A stretch of DNA of 64,000 nt, from NCBI GenBank assembly GCA_964545715.1, contig CAZJHX010000041.1, positions 1-64,000 on the forward strand. Reading direction: 5' to 3'. Origin of the DNA: CAZJHX01 sp964545715. GTDB lineage: Bacteria; Myxococcota_A; UBA9042; GCA-2863065. The translations under genes and the position numbers were made by a program. This document shows, one piece after another, positions 8,158-18,373 of this stretch; position 1 is the first letter of the stretch; every line of letters begins with the position of its first letter. A model generated the notes under the pieces. That model was not told the origin of the DNA. It searched no databases and saw only the letters and a program-made list of their open reading frames with translations.

Positions 8158-11100
8158 TGCGACTCCGAGACGGGCTGCTCCGACGACTCCAAGTGCGACG
8201 ACGGCAACGCCTGCACCCAGGACGACTGCGACGCGCTGCTCGCCTGCTCCTACACGCAGATCCTGTGTGACGACGGCAACTCCTGCACGGTCAACGCCTG
8301 CCTGCCGGCCGTCGGCTGCCTGTTCAACGACAAAAACTGCAACGACGGCGACTTCTGCACGAAGGACGGCTGCGACACGGCGACCGGCATCTGCACGCAC
8401 GGCATCATCGAGTGCGACGACGGCAACGCCTGCACGCTGGACAGCTGTGATCCCAAGAAGGGCTGCGTCGCCGAGCCGCTGGACATCGCCAAAGAGTGTG
8501 ACGACGAGATCCCGTGCACCAAAGAGCTGTGCGACCCGGTCGGCGGCTGCCAGAACGTGAAGCTGGCCACCTGCGAGTGCCCGGGCGGCACCAACGCCGA
8601 GTGCGACGACGGTGACGCCTGCACCCTCAGCGTATGCGACCCCGCTACCAACGTCTGTGCGCAGGGCGACGTGGTCTGCAACGACAACGACCCGTGCACC
8701 ATCGACTTCTGCGACAGCGCCCTGGGCTGCCTGCTGGAGCCTGTCGTGTGCGACGACAACCAGAAGTGCACCGCCGACTCCTGCAACGCCGTCACGGGCA
8801 TCTGCGAGTTTGAGGCGCTGAACTGCGACGACCTCAACGCCTGCACCACCGACCTGTGCGAGCCGTCGATCGGCTGCGTCAACACCGGCGGCGACTGTGA
8901 TGACAAAGACGTCTGCACGACGGACAGCTGTGACAAGGTGGCCGGCTGCTCCAACGAGCCCGCCATCGATTGCGGCGACGGCAAGCTGTGCACGGTCGAC
9001 TCCTGCCACGGCGTGCCCAACGCCGCGGGCGATCTGATCGCGACATGCGCCAACACCCCGGTCGACTGCGACGACAGCAACGCGTGCACAAACGACACCT
9101 GCAAGGCTGAGGACGGCCAGTGCCAGAACGAGGGTATCGTCTGCGACGACAACAGCCAGTGCACCCTGGACAGCTGCGCTCCGGCGACCGGCTGTGTCTT
9201 TGCCAACAAGTGCGACGACAGCAACCCGTGCACGGTGGACGCATGCGAGGAGGCCAGCCTGGGCTGCAGTCACACGCCCACGGACTGCACGGACTTCGTG
9301 GACGGCAACGACCCGAACCTCTGCACCGATGACACCTGCGACCCGGCCAGCGGCTGCGTGAACACGGACAAGGACTGCAGCGACGGCAACGCCTGCACCG
9401 TGGATTCCTGCTCAATCGTGGCCGACGGCCAGGGTGTGAAGGGCGCGCAATGCGAGACGGCGCCCGTGGACTGCAACGACAACTCGGTCTGCACTGTCGA
9501 CCTGTGCGACCCGGCGACGGGCTGCACCAACAACAAGATCAACTGCGCGGACGGCGTCTACTGCAGTCAGGACCAGTGCCACTTCCTGACCGGCTGCTTC
9601 AACACGCCGATTCAGAACTGCCCGCCCAACGGCCCGGTCGGCTGCAAGACGGCCGCGGACTGCGACGACAAGAGCGCGTGCACCACGGACGCGTGCATCG
9701 GCGGGGGCTGCAAAAACATCGTCATCTCCTGCACCGACGGCAACCCGTGCACGCTGGACCAGTGCAACCCGATCGCCGGCTGCCAGTTCCCCGACAAGGA
9801 CTGCGCGGACGACGACATCTGCACCGAGGACACCTGCGCCGGCAACGGTAACTGCGTCCACGTACAGAAGACGTGCAACGACGGCGACCCGTGCACAAAC
9901 GACACCTGCAACCAGATCACGGACTGCACGTTCGTTTACGGCTGCGAGGACAACAACGAGTGCACGTTCGACATCTGCAACCCGAGCGAGGGCTGCCAGA
10001 ACTTCAGCCAGGACTGCTCAGACGGCAACGCGTGCACCACCGACACCTGCGACCCGGCGACCGGCGCGTGCACCTACTCGGCCATCGACTGCAACGACGA
10101 CAACCCGTGCACTGTCGAAGAGGACGAGTCCGGGACCTCCCTGTGCGACGAGGAGGACGGCTGCGTGTACCTGAAGAGGGACTGCGACGACAGCAGCAAG
10201 TGCACCACCGACCTGTGTGACCCGCAGACGGTCGACGGCTGCGGCTACACGGCCACGTGCGCCGACCCGAACGCGGGCACCACGGACGGGGGCGAGGAGA
10301 TCACCCGGGGCGCCCACGGCACCGTCACCTGCGACGACTCCAACCCGTGCACGATCGACTCCTGCAACCCAGAGACGGGCTGCGTGTTCGTGACCAAGAC
10401 CTGCGACGACGGCAACGCGTGCTCCGAGGACAGCTGTGACCCGGTCACCGGGTTCTGCGTGCAGAAGCCGCTGGACTGCGACGACACGTCGGCATGCTCC
10501 GTCGACGTCTGTGACCCGAAGGTGGGCTGCATCAACTCGCCGGTCAGCTGCGATGACTCCGACGCGTGCACCACGGATGGCTGCGTCGCAGACTCGGGCT
10601 GCTTCCACGCGCCGATCAACTGCAACGACGGTAACGACTGCACCATCGACGGCTGCAACCCGGGCGTCGGCTGCACGAACACCCCGAAGATTTGCACCGA
10701 CTCCAGCCCGTGCACCGAGGACACCTGCACGCCGGCGACCGGCTGCTTGAACTTGCCCAAGGACTGCACCGACTACGACTCCACGGGCGCCGAGAAGGTC
10801 TGCACCATCGACAGCTGCCACGAGTCACTGGGCTGCATCCACACGCTGATCCCCAACACGGTCTGCTCATGCGAGCAGGACAGCGAGTGCGACGACAGCG
10901 ACTCCTGCACAAACGACGTCTGCGTCAACTCGCCGACCGGCAAGGTCTGCAAGTACAACCCGAAGGCCTGCGAGGACGGCGATCCCTGCACCCTGGGCTT
11001 CTGCGCCAACGGCGACTGCCAGCAAGTGGCGAACCCGTGCGACGACACCAACGCCTGCACCGCGGACAGCTGTGACCCGGCGGCGGGTGGCTGCCAGCAT

Positions 11101-14100
11101 GCGGTTATCGCGGAGTGCGTTTACAACTGCAAAGTCGACTCGGACTGCTCGCTGGCCATCGAGGGCCAGGCCTGCTCGGTCGCCAACTGTGACCTGGGCC
11201 AGCCTCACCCGACGGTGCCGGGCGAGTTCTCGTGCGTCACCGGGCCGAAGTTCGATCCCGCTGCCGGCATCAACCTGTGCGAGGACGGCAGCCCGTGCAC
11301 CATCGACAGCTGTGACCCCGCGAAGGGCGGCTGCGTGCAAGAGGTCAAGAGCTGCGACGACGACGACGAGTGCACCATCGACAGCTGCTCCAACCTGGAC
11401 GGCACGTGCACGAACCTGGGCGTCATCTGCAACGACGACGATCCGTGCACCACCGACACGTGCGTGACCGGCGAGGGCTGCGTTGGCAACCCGATTGACT
11501 GCAGCGACGGCGACGTCTGCACCGTAGACATCTGCAACCCGGGTACCGGCGCGTGTGAGAGCACCGGCCTGGCTTGCAGCGACGGCCTGCCCTGCACAGC
11601 GGACGCCTGCAACCCGGAGACCGGCGAGTGCGAGTTCGCGGCCAAGAGCTGCGATGACGGCAACAACTGCACACTGAACTACTGCAACCCGCAGACCGGT
11701 GAGTGCGTGGATACGATCAAGACGTGCGACGACATCAACCCGTGCACCATCGACAGCTGCGACCAGGGCACCGGCGACTGCGTCTTCGACGGGCTGCAGT
11801 GCAGCGACGGCAACAAGTGCACGCAGGACACGTGCAACGCCGAGGGCAAGTGCGAGAACACTCCAATCAACTGCGACGATGGTGACGAGTGCACGATCGA
11901 GTTCTGTGACGCGACCACCGGCGGCTGCAAGGCCGTCGTGAAGGACTGCGACGACCAGAACGTGTGTACGACGGATGCGTGCAACTCGACCTCGGGCGAC
12001 TGCGAGTACACCGCCAAGACGTGCAGCGACAACAACCAGTGCACGGCCGATTCGTGCAACCCGCTGACGGGCGCCTGCACCAACGTGAAGAAGGCGTGCG
12101 ACGACGGCAACGACTGCACAGACGATTACTGCAACCCGCTGCTGGCCAGCAACGAGGGCTGCGTGAATGTCGCGATTGCGCCGCAGCAGTGCGGTGAGGC
12201 CTGCCAGAACAACGGTGAGTGCGACGACAACAACGGCTGTACCGCGGACCTGTGCCTCTTCGGCAAGTGCGTGATCGCGCCGATGGACTGCGATGACGGC
12301 ATCTGCTGCACCATCGACGGGTGCGACCCGAACACGCTGGAGTGCCGCTACGACAAGATCCCCGGCTGCGCTGAGAAGTGCTTCGGCGACGACTCTCTGT
12401 GCGACGACCAGGATCCGTGTACGACCGACAGCTGCCACCCGGACTCGGACGTCTGCATCTGGGACCCGGACCCGGACTGCGTGACGTGCAACAGCGACCT
12501 GGACTGCCTGCCGCAGTTCCACCCGGCCGCCATCCAGACCGGCGTGCTGAACTTCTGCGCGGTCGGCAACTGCGACAAGCCCGCGCCGGGCGACCAGGGC
12601 AAATGCGTGTGGTCACCCAAGGTCTGCCACGACGCCAACATCTGCACCTTCGACCAGTGCATCCCGACGGATGGCTGCCAGTTCCGTACGGCGGGTGACC
12701 TGGACGGCGACGGTCAGATCGACTGCGACACGGGTTGCGATGAGGACACCGACTGCGACGATGACAACCTCTGCACGGTGGACGCCTGCGAGCTCGAGAC
12801 CAACAACTGCTTCTTCCTGCCGGTCGATTGCAACGACAGCGACGCGTGCACGCAGGACTACTGCCACCCGTCGGACGGCGGCTGCAACAACGTGGCGGAC
12901 GCGGAGTGCGCCGGCCTGGGTCAGGACTGCAAGGTCGAGGCGGACTGCGATATCGGCGACAAGTGTGTCTTCGCGGCCTGCGCGCCGCTGGATACGGGCG
13001 CCGTCTGCCAGTACGAGCCGCGCAACTGCAACGACTACAACTCGTGCACGACCGACAGCTGCGACCCGGCGACCGGCTGCTTCTACGAGAAGGCTGACGA
13101 CAGCTGTGACCCGCCGAAGTGCGCTGCCACCTCGGACTGCAACGACGACAACGCGTGCACCAGTGATGCGTGTGTCTTCGGCAAGTGCATCTACGAGCCG
13201 GTGGACGACTGTCCCAAGGTGTACTGCAGCCTGGACAGTGAGTGCATCGACGACCTCAACTGTACGCGCGATGAGTGCCTGCCGATCGGTGAGTGCCAGC
13301 ACAACCAGGTGATCTGCCAGTCCGACAAGGGCTGCCAGTTCTTCAACGGCGAGTGCATCGAGGGTTATGGCTGCGAGTTCAACACGAACTTCGACTGCTC
13401 GGCGCCGTGCGTGAGCGACGCGGACTGCGACTCGGCCGACCTGTGCTACGCCAGCAAGTGTGGCGCGGGCGGCGTCTGCGAGATCCAGCTGATCGACGCG
13501 ATCCCGCCGGACGATGAGGACGCCGTGTACCCGACCTATTGCACGGACTTCGACGACTGCACGTATGACGTCTGCAACCCGCTGACGGGTAAGTGCACCT
13601 ACATTCCGGATCCCGCGTGCGTCGGTACCTGCAAGACCAACGACGACTGCCCGGACCTGGGGATCGCGTCGTGCGCGCCGCCGAAGTGCGCCGCGGGGGC
13701 CTGCACGCAGAACGTCATACCCTGCCAGGACTTCAACCCGTGCACAGCGGACAGCTGCAACGGCGCGACCGAGACGTGCCAGTACATTCCGATCGAGGGC
13801 TGCGTAGGCTGTGCGGCTGACGAGGAGTGCGACGACGGCGACGCCTGCACGGACGACACCTGTGACGGCGGCAACTGTGAGTTCGACTCCAAACAGAACT
13901 GCCTGCCGTGCGCCAACAACGGTGACTGCGTGCCGCCCGAGCCGTGTCAGTACGGCGTGTGCGACCAGGGCTCCAAGAAGTGTAAGTACCTGGAGATTCC
14001 GGACTGTGTTGGTTGTGACCCGGCGCTGCCGTCCAACCTCATCAAGGAGGCCTGTGACGACGGCATCGACTGCACGATCGACACCTGCAACGAGGCGTAC

Positions 14101-16494
14101 CAGTTCTGCGAGTACAAGATCGACGTCACGCTGTCGGGCTGCGGAGCGACCGGACCCTGCACGACCAACAACCTGTGCGGTGACCTGGATCCGTGCACGC
14201 TCGACTTCTGTGACTTCGACGCGGTCGACGAAGAGGGCAACACGGTCCCGGCGTGCAGCAACCAGCCGGCGACCGAGACCAACATCGCCGAGTGTCCGTT
14301 GGCCTGCATCGGCGACATGGACTGCTTCGACGACGACGCGTGCACGGTTGATCGTTGCGACCCGGCCAGCTTGACCTGCTTCTGGGAGAAGGTGGATTGC
14401 GTCGACGGCCTGGCCTGCACGACGGATCACACCTGCAACGCCAGCGACGGCTGTGACTTCGCGCCGATCGTCAACTGCAGCGAGGCCTGTACGGTGGACG
14501 CGGACTGCGACACCAAGGCCCCGTGCCTGGTCGGTGTCTGCGACGCCGGCGTCTGCACCATCCAGCAGAAGGCCTGCAACGACGGGCTGCCGGATACGCA
14601 GGACTTCTGCGACGCGTACACGGGTGAGTGCGGCGTGGTGGCCAAGCCGGGTTGGACTGGCTGCAGCAACGATCAGGACTGTGAGAACGGCAACGAGTGC
14701 CTGGAGCACTTGTGTGCCGCCAACGGCAGCTGCATTTACGTGGCCAAGGTCTGCGACGACAACGCCAACTGCACGGTCGATGCGTGTGACGAGATCACCG
14801 GCTGCAAGTTCAGCGCGATCGCAGGCTGCAACAAGGGCTGCGAGCTGCTGGACGGCGAGAGCCAGGCGGACGCGGACGCCAAGTGTGATGACAGCGACTC
14901 CTGCACGGTCGACACCTGCAACACAGACAACGGTTTCTGTACCAACGTCTATGACTTGAACTGCGGCAAGACGTCCTGCACCAAGGACATCGACTGCACG
15001 GACTCCAACGCCTGCACCTGGGAGCGTTGTGTCGACGGCTTCTGCCAGACCAACCCGGTGCTGTGCCAGGACGGCAAGTCCTGCACGATTCAGAGCGCGG
15101 AGACCGGCGATGTCGAGGAAGAGGGCGGCGTCGGCGCGCCGGACTGCGACCAGAGCACGGGCTGCAACCTGCTGCCCGACGTGGAGTGCGCTGCGGTGTG
15201 CGCCACCGACAAGGACTGCGACACGGGCTATCCGTGCGTGCCGGGCAAGTGCACGGCAGGGAACGTCTGTGAGATCACGCCGGTCGTGTGCCCGGGTGAC
15301 GGCAACAACCTCACGCTGGAGTACTGCGACGACAGTGACGGCACCTGCAAGAGCCTGCCGGTGACCGAGCCGGTTGTGTCGCCGTGCACCGACGAGGTCC
15401 ACTGCGACGACGGCGACGCCTGCAACGACAACGACTGCACCGGCGGCGTGTGCGTGTACGCGACCGTTCAGTGCAACGACAGCGACCCGTGCACCATCGA
15501 CAGCTGCGACCCGGCCAGCGGCTGTGTCTTTACGGCGATCCCCGACTGCCAGGGCTGCTCAAAGGACTCGGACTGCGAGACCTTCTCGCTGTGTCACACC
15601 GACAAGTGCAACACCGCGACGGCGCAGTGCCAGCACATCGCCGTGCCGGGCTGTAAGGCCTGCGAGCAGCTGACCGTGGCGGTTGACTGTGAGGACGGCG
15701 ACACGTCGGGCAAGAACGGTGAGGACTGTACCCTGGATCTCTGCGACAAGGACGGCAAGTGCTTCTACCTGCCGGTCAAGAGCCCCGAGTGCAACTACGT
15801 CGAGTGCCAGAACGACGTCCAATGCTCTGACAACGCGTTCTGCACGACGAACCGCTGCAACAACGGCTTGTGCGAGCACACCAAGATCGAGTGCATCGAC
15901 GACAACCCGTGCACTCAGAACGGCTCGGCCTTCTGCACTGAGGAGATTCCGTTCTGCAACCCGCACCTCGACCTGACGTGCGGCGGCATCACGTGCGCCA
16001 CCGACGACGACTGCCCGGTCAACGACGCCAACGCGTGTTACACCGGCAGCTGCACGCCGCTCGGTCAGTGCACCATCGCCCTGACCAAGTGCGACGACGG
16101 CGATCCCAAGACGATCGACTTCTGCGATCCCACCAGCGGTGAGTGCGTCTTCAAGAACTTCCCGGCCGGCAACTACGCGGGCTGCGTCGACACGCCCGAG
16201 GGCGATCCGGTCTGCGACGACGGCGACCTCTGCACGTCCGAGGACTGCGAGGAAGGCCAGTGCGTGTACATCATCAACAAGTGCAACGACTTCGATGTGT
16301 GCACGATCGACACCTGCGACCCGGTCGACGGCTGCATCTTCACCCAGCAGGACCCGTGCCCGGGCTGCGATGTGGACGCGGACTGCGACGACGGCAACTA
16401 CTGCACGGACGACTTCTGCGGCACGAACGGCGCCACGCCGATCAACTGCATCAACATCCCGAAGGCGCCCGGCTCCGACCCGATCTGCGACTAA
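8158..16494 (+). CDS. Giant cysteine-rich repeat protein, C-terminal half (5' end lost at gap)
   Basis: An open frame of 2,778 codons runs from the end of the adapter-like sequence to TAA at 16492. The first in-frame start-like codon is GTG at 8557, but the cysteine repeat is already running in frame from 8158. No Shine-Dalgarno or signal peptide is seen at 8557, so I treat this as the continuation of the gene that begins at 371. Residues are again about 24-residue CTDC-type units, C-D-D-G-N-x-C-T-x-D-x-C-D-P-x-x-G-C. Towards the C-terminus (from about 12.1 kb) units become irregular, with longer linkers and C-x-x-D-x-D-C pairs. The protein ends shortly after a Cys, with no membrane anchor, MYXO-CTERM or enzyme domain. 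Anchoring would come only from the N-terminal lipid. Confidence 0.85.
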   Translation, partial: CDSETGCSDDSKCDDGNACTQDDCDALLACSYTQILCDDGNSCTVNACLPAVGCLFNDKNCNDGDFCTKDGCDTATGICTHGIIECDDGNACTLDSCDPKKGCVAEPLDIAKECDDEIPCTKELCDPVGGCQNVKLATCECPGGTNAECDDGDACTLSVCDPATNVCAQGDVVCNDNDPCTIDFCDSALGCLLEPVVCDDNQKCTADSCNAVTGICEFEALNCDDLNACTTDLCEPSIGCVNTGGDCDDKDVCTTDSCDKVAGCSNEPAIDCGDGKLCTVDSCHGVPNAAGDLIATCANTPVDCDDSNACTNDTCKAEDGQCQNEGIVCDDNSQCTLDSCAPATGCVFANKCDDSNPCTVDACEEASLGCSHTPTDCTDFVDGNDPNLCTDDTCDPASGCVNTDKDCSDGNACTVDSCSIVADGQGVKGAQCETAPVDCNDNSVCTVDLCDPATGCTNNKINCADGVYCSQDQCHFLTGCFNTPIQNCPPNGPVGCKTAADCDDKSACTTDACIGGGCKNIVISCTDGNPCTLDQCNPIAGCQFPDKDCADDDICTEDTCAGNGNCVHVQKTCNDGDPCTNDTCNQITDCTFVYGCEDNNECTFDICNPSEGCQNFSQDCSDGNACTTDTCDPATGACTYSAIDCNDDNPCTVEEDESGTSLCDEEDGCVYLKRDCDDSSKCTTDLCDPQTVDGCGYTATCADPNAGTTDGGEEITRGAHGTVTCDDSNPCTIDSCNPETGCVFVTKTCDDGNACSEDSCDPVTGFCVQKPLDCDDTSACSVDVCDPKVGCINSPVSCDDSDACTTDGCVADSGCFHAPINCNDGNDCTIDGCNPGVGCTNTPKICTDSSPCTEDTCTPATGCLNLPKDCTDYDSTGAEKVCTIDSCHESLGCIHTLIPNTVCSCEQDSECDDSDSCTNDVCVNSPTGKVCKYNPKACEDGDPCTLGFCANGDCQQVANPCDDTNACTADSCDPAAGGCQHAVIAECVYNCKVDSDCSLAIEGQACSVANCDLGQPHPTVPGEFSCVTGPKFDPAAGINLCEDGSPCTIDSCDPAKGGCVQEVKSCDDDDECTIDSCSNLDGTCTNLGVICNDDDPCTTDTCVTGEGCVGNPIDCSDGDVCTVDICNPGTGACESTGLACSDGLPCTADACNPETGECEFAAKSCDDGNNCTLNYCNPQTGECVDTIKTCDDINPCTIDSCDQGTGDCVFDGLQCSDGNKCTQDTCNAEGKCENTPINCDDGDECTIEFCDATTGGCKAVVKDCDDQNVCTTDACNSTSGDCEYTAKTCSDNNQCTADSCNPLTGACTNVKKACDDGNDCTDDYCNPLLASNEGCVNVAIAPQQCGEACQNNGECDDNNGCTADLCLFGKCVIAPMDCDDGICCTIDGCDPNTLECRYDKIPGCAEKCFGDDSLCDDQDPCTTDSCHPDSDVCIWDPDPDCVTCNSDLDCLPQFHPAAIQTGVLNFCAVGNCDKPAPGDQGKCVWSPKVCHDANICTFDQCIPTDGCQFRTAGDLDGDGQIDCDTGCDEDTDCDDDNLCTVDACELETNNCFFLPVDCNDSDACTQDYCHPSDGGCNNVADAECAGLGQDCKVEADCDIGDKCVFAACAPLDTGAVCQYEPRNCNDYNSCTTDSCDPATGCFYEKADDSCDPPKCAATSDCNDDNACTSDACVFGKCIYEPVDDCPKVYCSLDSECIDDLNCTRDECLPIGECQHNQVICQSDKGCQFFNGECIEGYGCEFNTNFDCSAPCVSDADCDSADLCYASKCGAGGVCEIQLIDAIPPDDEDAVYPTYCTDFDDCTYDVCNPLTGKCTYIPDPACVGTCKTNDDCPDLGIASCAPPKCAAGACTQNVIPCQDFNPCTADSCNGATETCQYIPIEGCVGCAADEECDDGDACTDDTCDGGNCEFDSKQNCLPCANNGDCVPPEPCQYGVCDQGSKKCKYLEIPDCVGCDPALPSNLIKEACDDGIDCTIDTCNEAYQFCEYKIDVTLSGCGATGPCTTNNLCGDLDPCTLDFCDFDAVDEEGNTVPACSNQPATETNIAECPLACIGDMDCFDDDACTVDRCDPASLTCFWEKVDCVDGLACTTDHTCNASDGCDFAPIVNCSEACTVDADCDTKAPCLVGVCDAGVCTIQQKACNDGLPDTQDFCDAYTGECGVVAKPGWTGCSNDQDCENGNECLEHLCAANGSCIYVAKVCDDNANCTVDACDEITGCKFSAIAGCNKGCELLDGESQADADAKCDDSDSCTVDTCNTDNGFCTNVYDLNCGKTSCTKDIDCTDSNACTWERCVDGFCQTNPVLCQDGKSCTIQSAETGDVEEEGGVGAPDCDQSTGCNLLPDVECAAVCATDKDCDTGYPCVPGKCTAGNVCEITPVVCPGDGNNLTLEYCDDSDGTCKSLPVTEPVVSPCTDEVHCDDGDACNDNDCTGGVCVYATVQCNDSDPCTIDSCDPASGCVFTAIPDCQGCSKDSDCETFSLCHTDKCNTATAQCQHIAVPGCKACEQLTVAVDCEDGDTSGKNGEDCTLDLCDKDGKCFYLPVKSPECNYVECQNDVQCSDNAFCTTNRCNNGLCEHTKIECIDDNPCTQNGSAFCTEEIPFCNPHLDLTCGGITCATDDDCPVNDANACYTGSCTPLGQCTIALTKCDDGDPKTIDFCDPTSGECVFKNFPAGNYAGCVDTPEGDPVCDDGDLCTSEDCEEGQCVYIINKCNDFDVCTIDTCDPVDGCIFTQQDPCPGCDVDADCDDGNYCTDDFCGTNGATPINCINIPKAPGSDPICD

Positions 16495-16500
16495 GCGCGC

Positions 16501-17027
16501 GGGACTTCGCTAACCACCAGGCGCCCGTGTCGGCGCCACCCGTTCGGCGTAGCCACGTCTTAGGCGCCGCACGCGGTCTCTCCAGCACGTCCTGACCCGT
16601 AGGCGGCGGACGGTTCTTCCACGCCTCGAACACCGGCGCGCTGGAGAACGGGTCCACCCACCCCTCCGCGTACGTGTGGCCGCCCTGCGCCGCATGCCGC
16701 CGCGCATTGTTCAGCACGTAGGCAAGAGCCCGGCGGACCTCCATCGGTGTGGTCAACGCCCGCGTGATAGCGGCTGCCGAAGACTTTGCCCTTGCGCCGC
16801 CAGACCCGGTTCAGCCCCCTGGCCACCCGGATGGTGACTGCATGGCCCTGGACAAATCCCGCGCCTGGCCGGCCTCCACAATGAGGTGCAGGTGATCGCT
16901 CATCACGCTCCAATCCGTGATGCCTTCGCCGCCGCCCAACAGTGAGCTTGCATCCGGCCCCTTTTCGAGCCCCACCCCAGGTCTTGAAGTCGAGCCGAAG
17001 TTGGCCTCTATTACGTCTCTTGCTTTG
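16501..17027 (-). pseudogene. Decayed REP-associated (Y1/HUH) transposase
   Basis: Fragments of one transposase family appear in order on the minus strand but in different frames. They are an N-terminal R-G-Q-L-R-L-D-F then W-G-G-A-R-K-G-A-G near 17.0 kb, the HUH motif S-D-H-L-H-L-I-V-E-A near 16.88 kb, then L-N-R-V-W-R-R-K-G-K-V-F-G-S-R-Y-H, and finally R-R-A-L-A-Y-V-L-N-N-A-R-R-H and W-V-D-P-F-S-S-A-P near 16.65-16.75 kb. At least two frameshifts are needed, and about 50 residues between the N-terminal motif and the HUH segment seem to be deleted. These proteins (RAYTs) mobilise short palindromic REP elements. It fills the 670-bp space between the giant gene and the acyl-CoA dehydrogenase. 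Confidence 0.75.
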
Positions 17028-17165
17028 CGGGCAAGAAGGGCAGTCTGGCAACGAAACGGTAGTGGAGAACCGGCGCGCGCCTGTTCGGAGCGGGCTTGTG
17101 TTGGCGCCCTCCGCTCGACGCCCAATGGGCGCAGCGCGTACCCTCAAGCGCGAATCAGGTGCGAG

Positions 17166-18359
17166 TCACACCAGAAGGTTCAGTCGGCCTCGGAGGAAGT
17201 CCCGCGCAACAACCATGGTGTGAACCTCGTCGGGGCCGTCGGCCAGGCGGCCCGCGCGTGCGCTGCGATACCACCGCGAGAACGGCATGTCCTCGCTGTA
17301 GCCCAGGGCGCCGTGCATCTGGATGGCGTCGTCCAGCACATCGCACAGCATGTTGGCGCAGTGGTTTTTGGCCATGGAGGAGTAGGGGCGGGCCTCTTTG
17401 GCCTGGCCGGCCTCGATCATCGAGGCGCAGTGAAAGGTCATCAGGTTGCCGGCGTGGATGCGGCTGGCGGCGTCCGCGATCTTCTTTTGGATCAGCTGGT
17501 GCTCTACCAGGGTCTTGCCGAAGGCGCGGCGGGTTGTGATGTAGTCGCGGCACAGGTCCAGTGTGCGGTCCGCCAGGCCCAGCCAGCGCATGCAGTGGGT
17601 CAGGCGCGCGGGCACCAGGCGGCGCTGGGCGATGCTGAAGCCCTGGCCCTCGCCCAGCAGCAGGGCGTCTGCCGTCACGCGTACGTTGTGAAACTTGAAC
17701 TCGGCCTCGCGGTGGGCCAGCAGGTCCTCGGCCATGACGCGCACGTTGCGGACCAGCTCGACGCCCTCGGCGTGGCGGTCCACGATGAACATGCTGGCGC
17801 CGGTTCTGCGGTCGTCGCTGGTGCGCGCCATCACGATCAAGAAAGACGCCGCGTCGCCTCCGGTGGTGAACCACTTGTGCCCATTGATGACCCAGTCGTC
17901 CCCGTCACGCTCGCCGCGCGTGAGCAGGTTGCTGGGATCGGCGCCGGCACCCGGTGCGGGCTCCGTCATGGCAAAGCCGCTGGTGATCTCGCCGTCGCAC
18001 AGCGGCTTGAGCCAGCGCTGCTTCACCGCGTCGCTGGCCGTCGTCAGCAGCACGTCCATGTTGCCCTGGTCCGGCGCGTCGCAGTTGAAGACGCGCGCGC
18101 CGACCGGCGACCGGCCCATCTCCCGAAACAGCACGCACATGCCCATGATCCCCAGGCCCAGCCCGCCGAACTCCGTCGGCAGATGCGGCGTCCACAGCCC
18201 CTGCGCCCTGGCCAGCCCCTGCAGCGTGCGCAGCGTGTCGTACCGCCCGTGCTGGTCCTCGAGGATGATCGCCTCCTCGTGAGGCAGGACGTGGGTGTCC
18301 ACAAAGGCGCGCACGCGTCCGCGCAGCGCCGACAGATCGTCGGAGAGCTGGAAGTTCAT
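17166..18359 (-). CDS. Acyl-CoA dehydrogenase, ACAD10/11 type
   Basis: A 397-residue flavoprotein of usual family length: N-terminal helical domain, middle beta domain with the G-F-A-M-T-E-P FAD/substrate motif (about residue 128), and C-terminal helical domain. Where classical acyl-CoA dehydrogenases have the catalytic Glu (Y-E-G-T), this one has A-D-G-P-D-E-V-H, so the base is Asp (about residue 374), as in ACAD10/11. It is last in an operon after a phosphotransferase-like kinase and a DUF6285-like protein, the two partners fused or clustered with this subtype elsewhere. By analogy with ACAD10/11 it may act on phosphorylated 4-hydroxyacyl-CoA and so channel hydroxy fatty acids to beta-oxidation (inference). 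The start has AGGAGG 4 nt upstream. Confidence 0.88.
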   Translation of the reverse strand: MNFQLSDDLSALRGRVRAFVDTHVLPHEEAIILEDQHGRYDTLRTLQGLARAQGLWTPHLPTEFGGLGLGIMGMCVLFREMGRSPVGARVFNCDAPDQGNMDVLLTTASDAVKQRWLKPLCDGEITSGFAMTEPAPGAGADPSNLLTRGERDGDDWVINGHKWFTTGGDAASFLIVMARTSDDRRTGASMFIVDRHAEGVELVRNVRVMAEDLLAHREAEFKFHNVRVTADALLLGEGQGFSIAQRRLVPARLTHCMRWLGLADRTLDLCRDYITTRRAFGKTLVEHQLIQKKIADAASRIHAGNLMTFHCASMIEAGQAKEARPYSSMAKNHCANMLCDVLDDAIQMHGALGYSEDMPFSRWYRSARAGRLADGPDEVHTMVVARDFLRGRLNLLV

Positions 18360-18373
18360 GAGGCCTCCTCAAA

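Noticed and set aside
12613..15402. 929-codon antisense open frame
   Set aside because: Same cause as above. The sense frame has perfect cysteine periodicity.
371..16494. CRISPR-like regular repetition
   Set aside because: The ~72-bp periodicity is a codon-level repeat in one frame with variable synonymous sites, not identical repeats with unique spacers.
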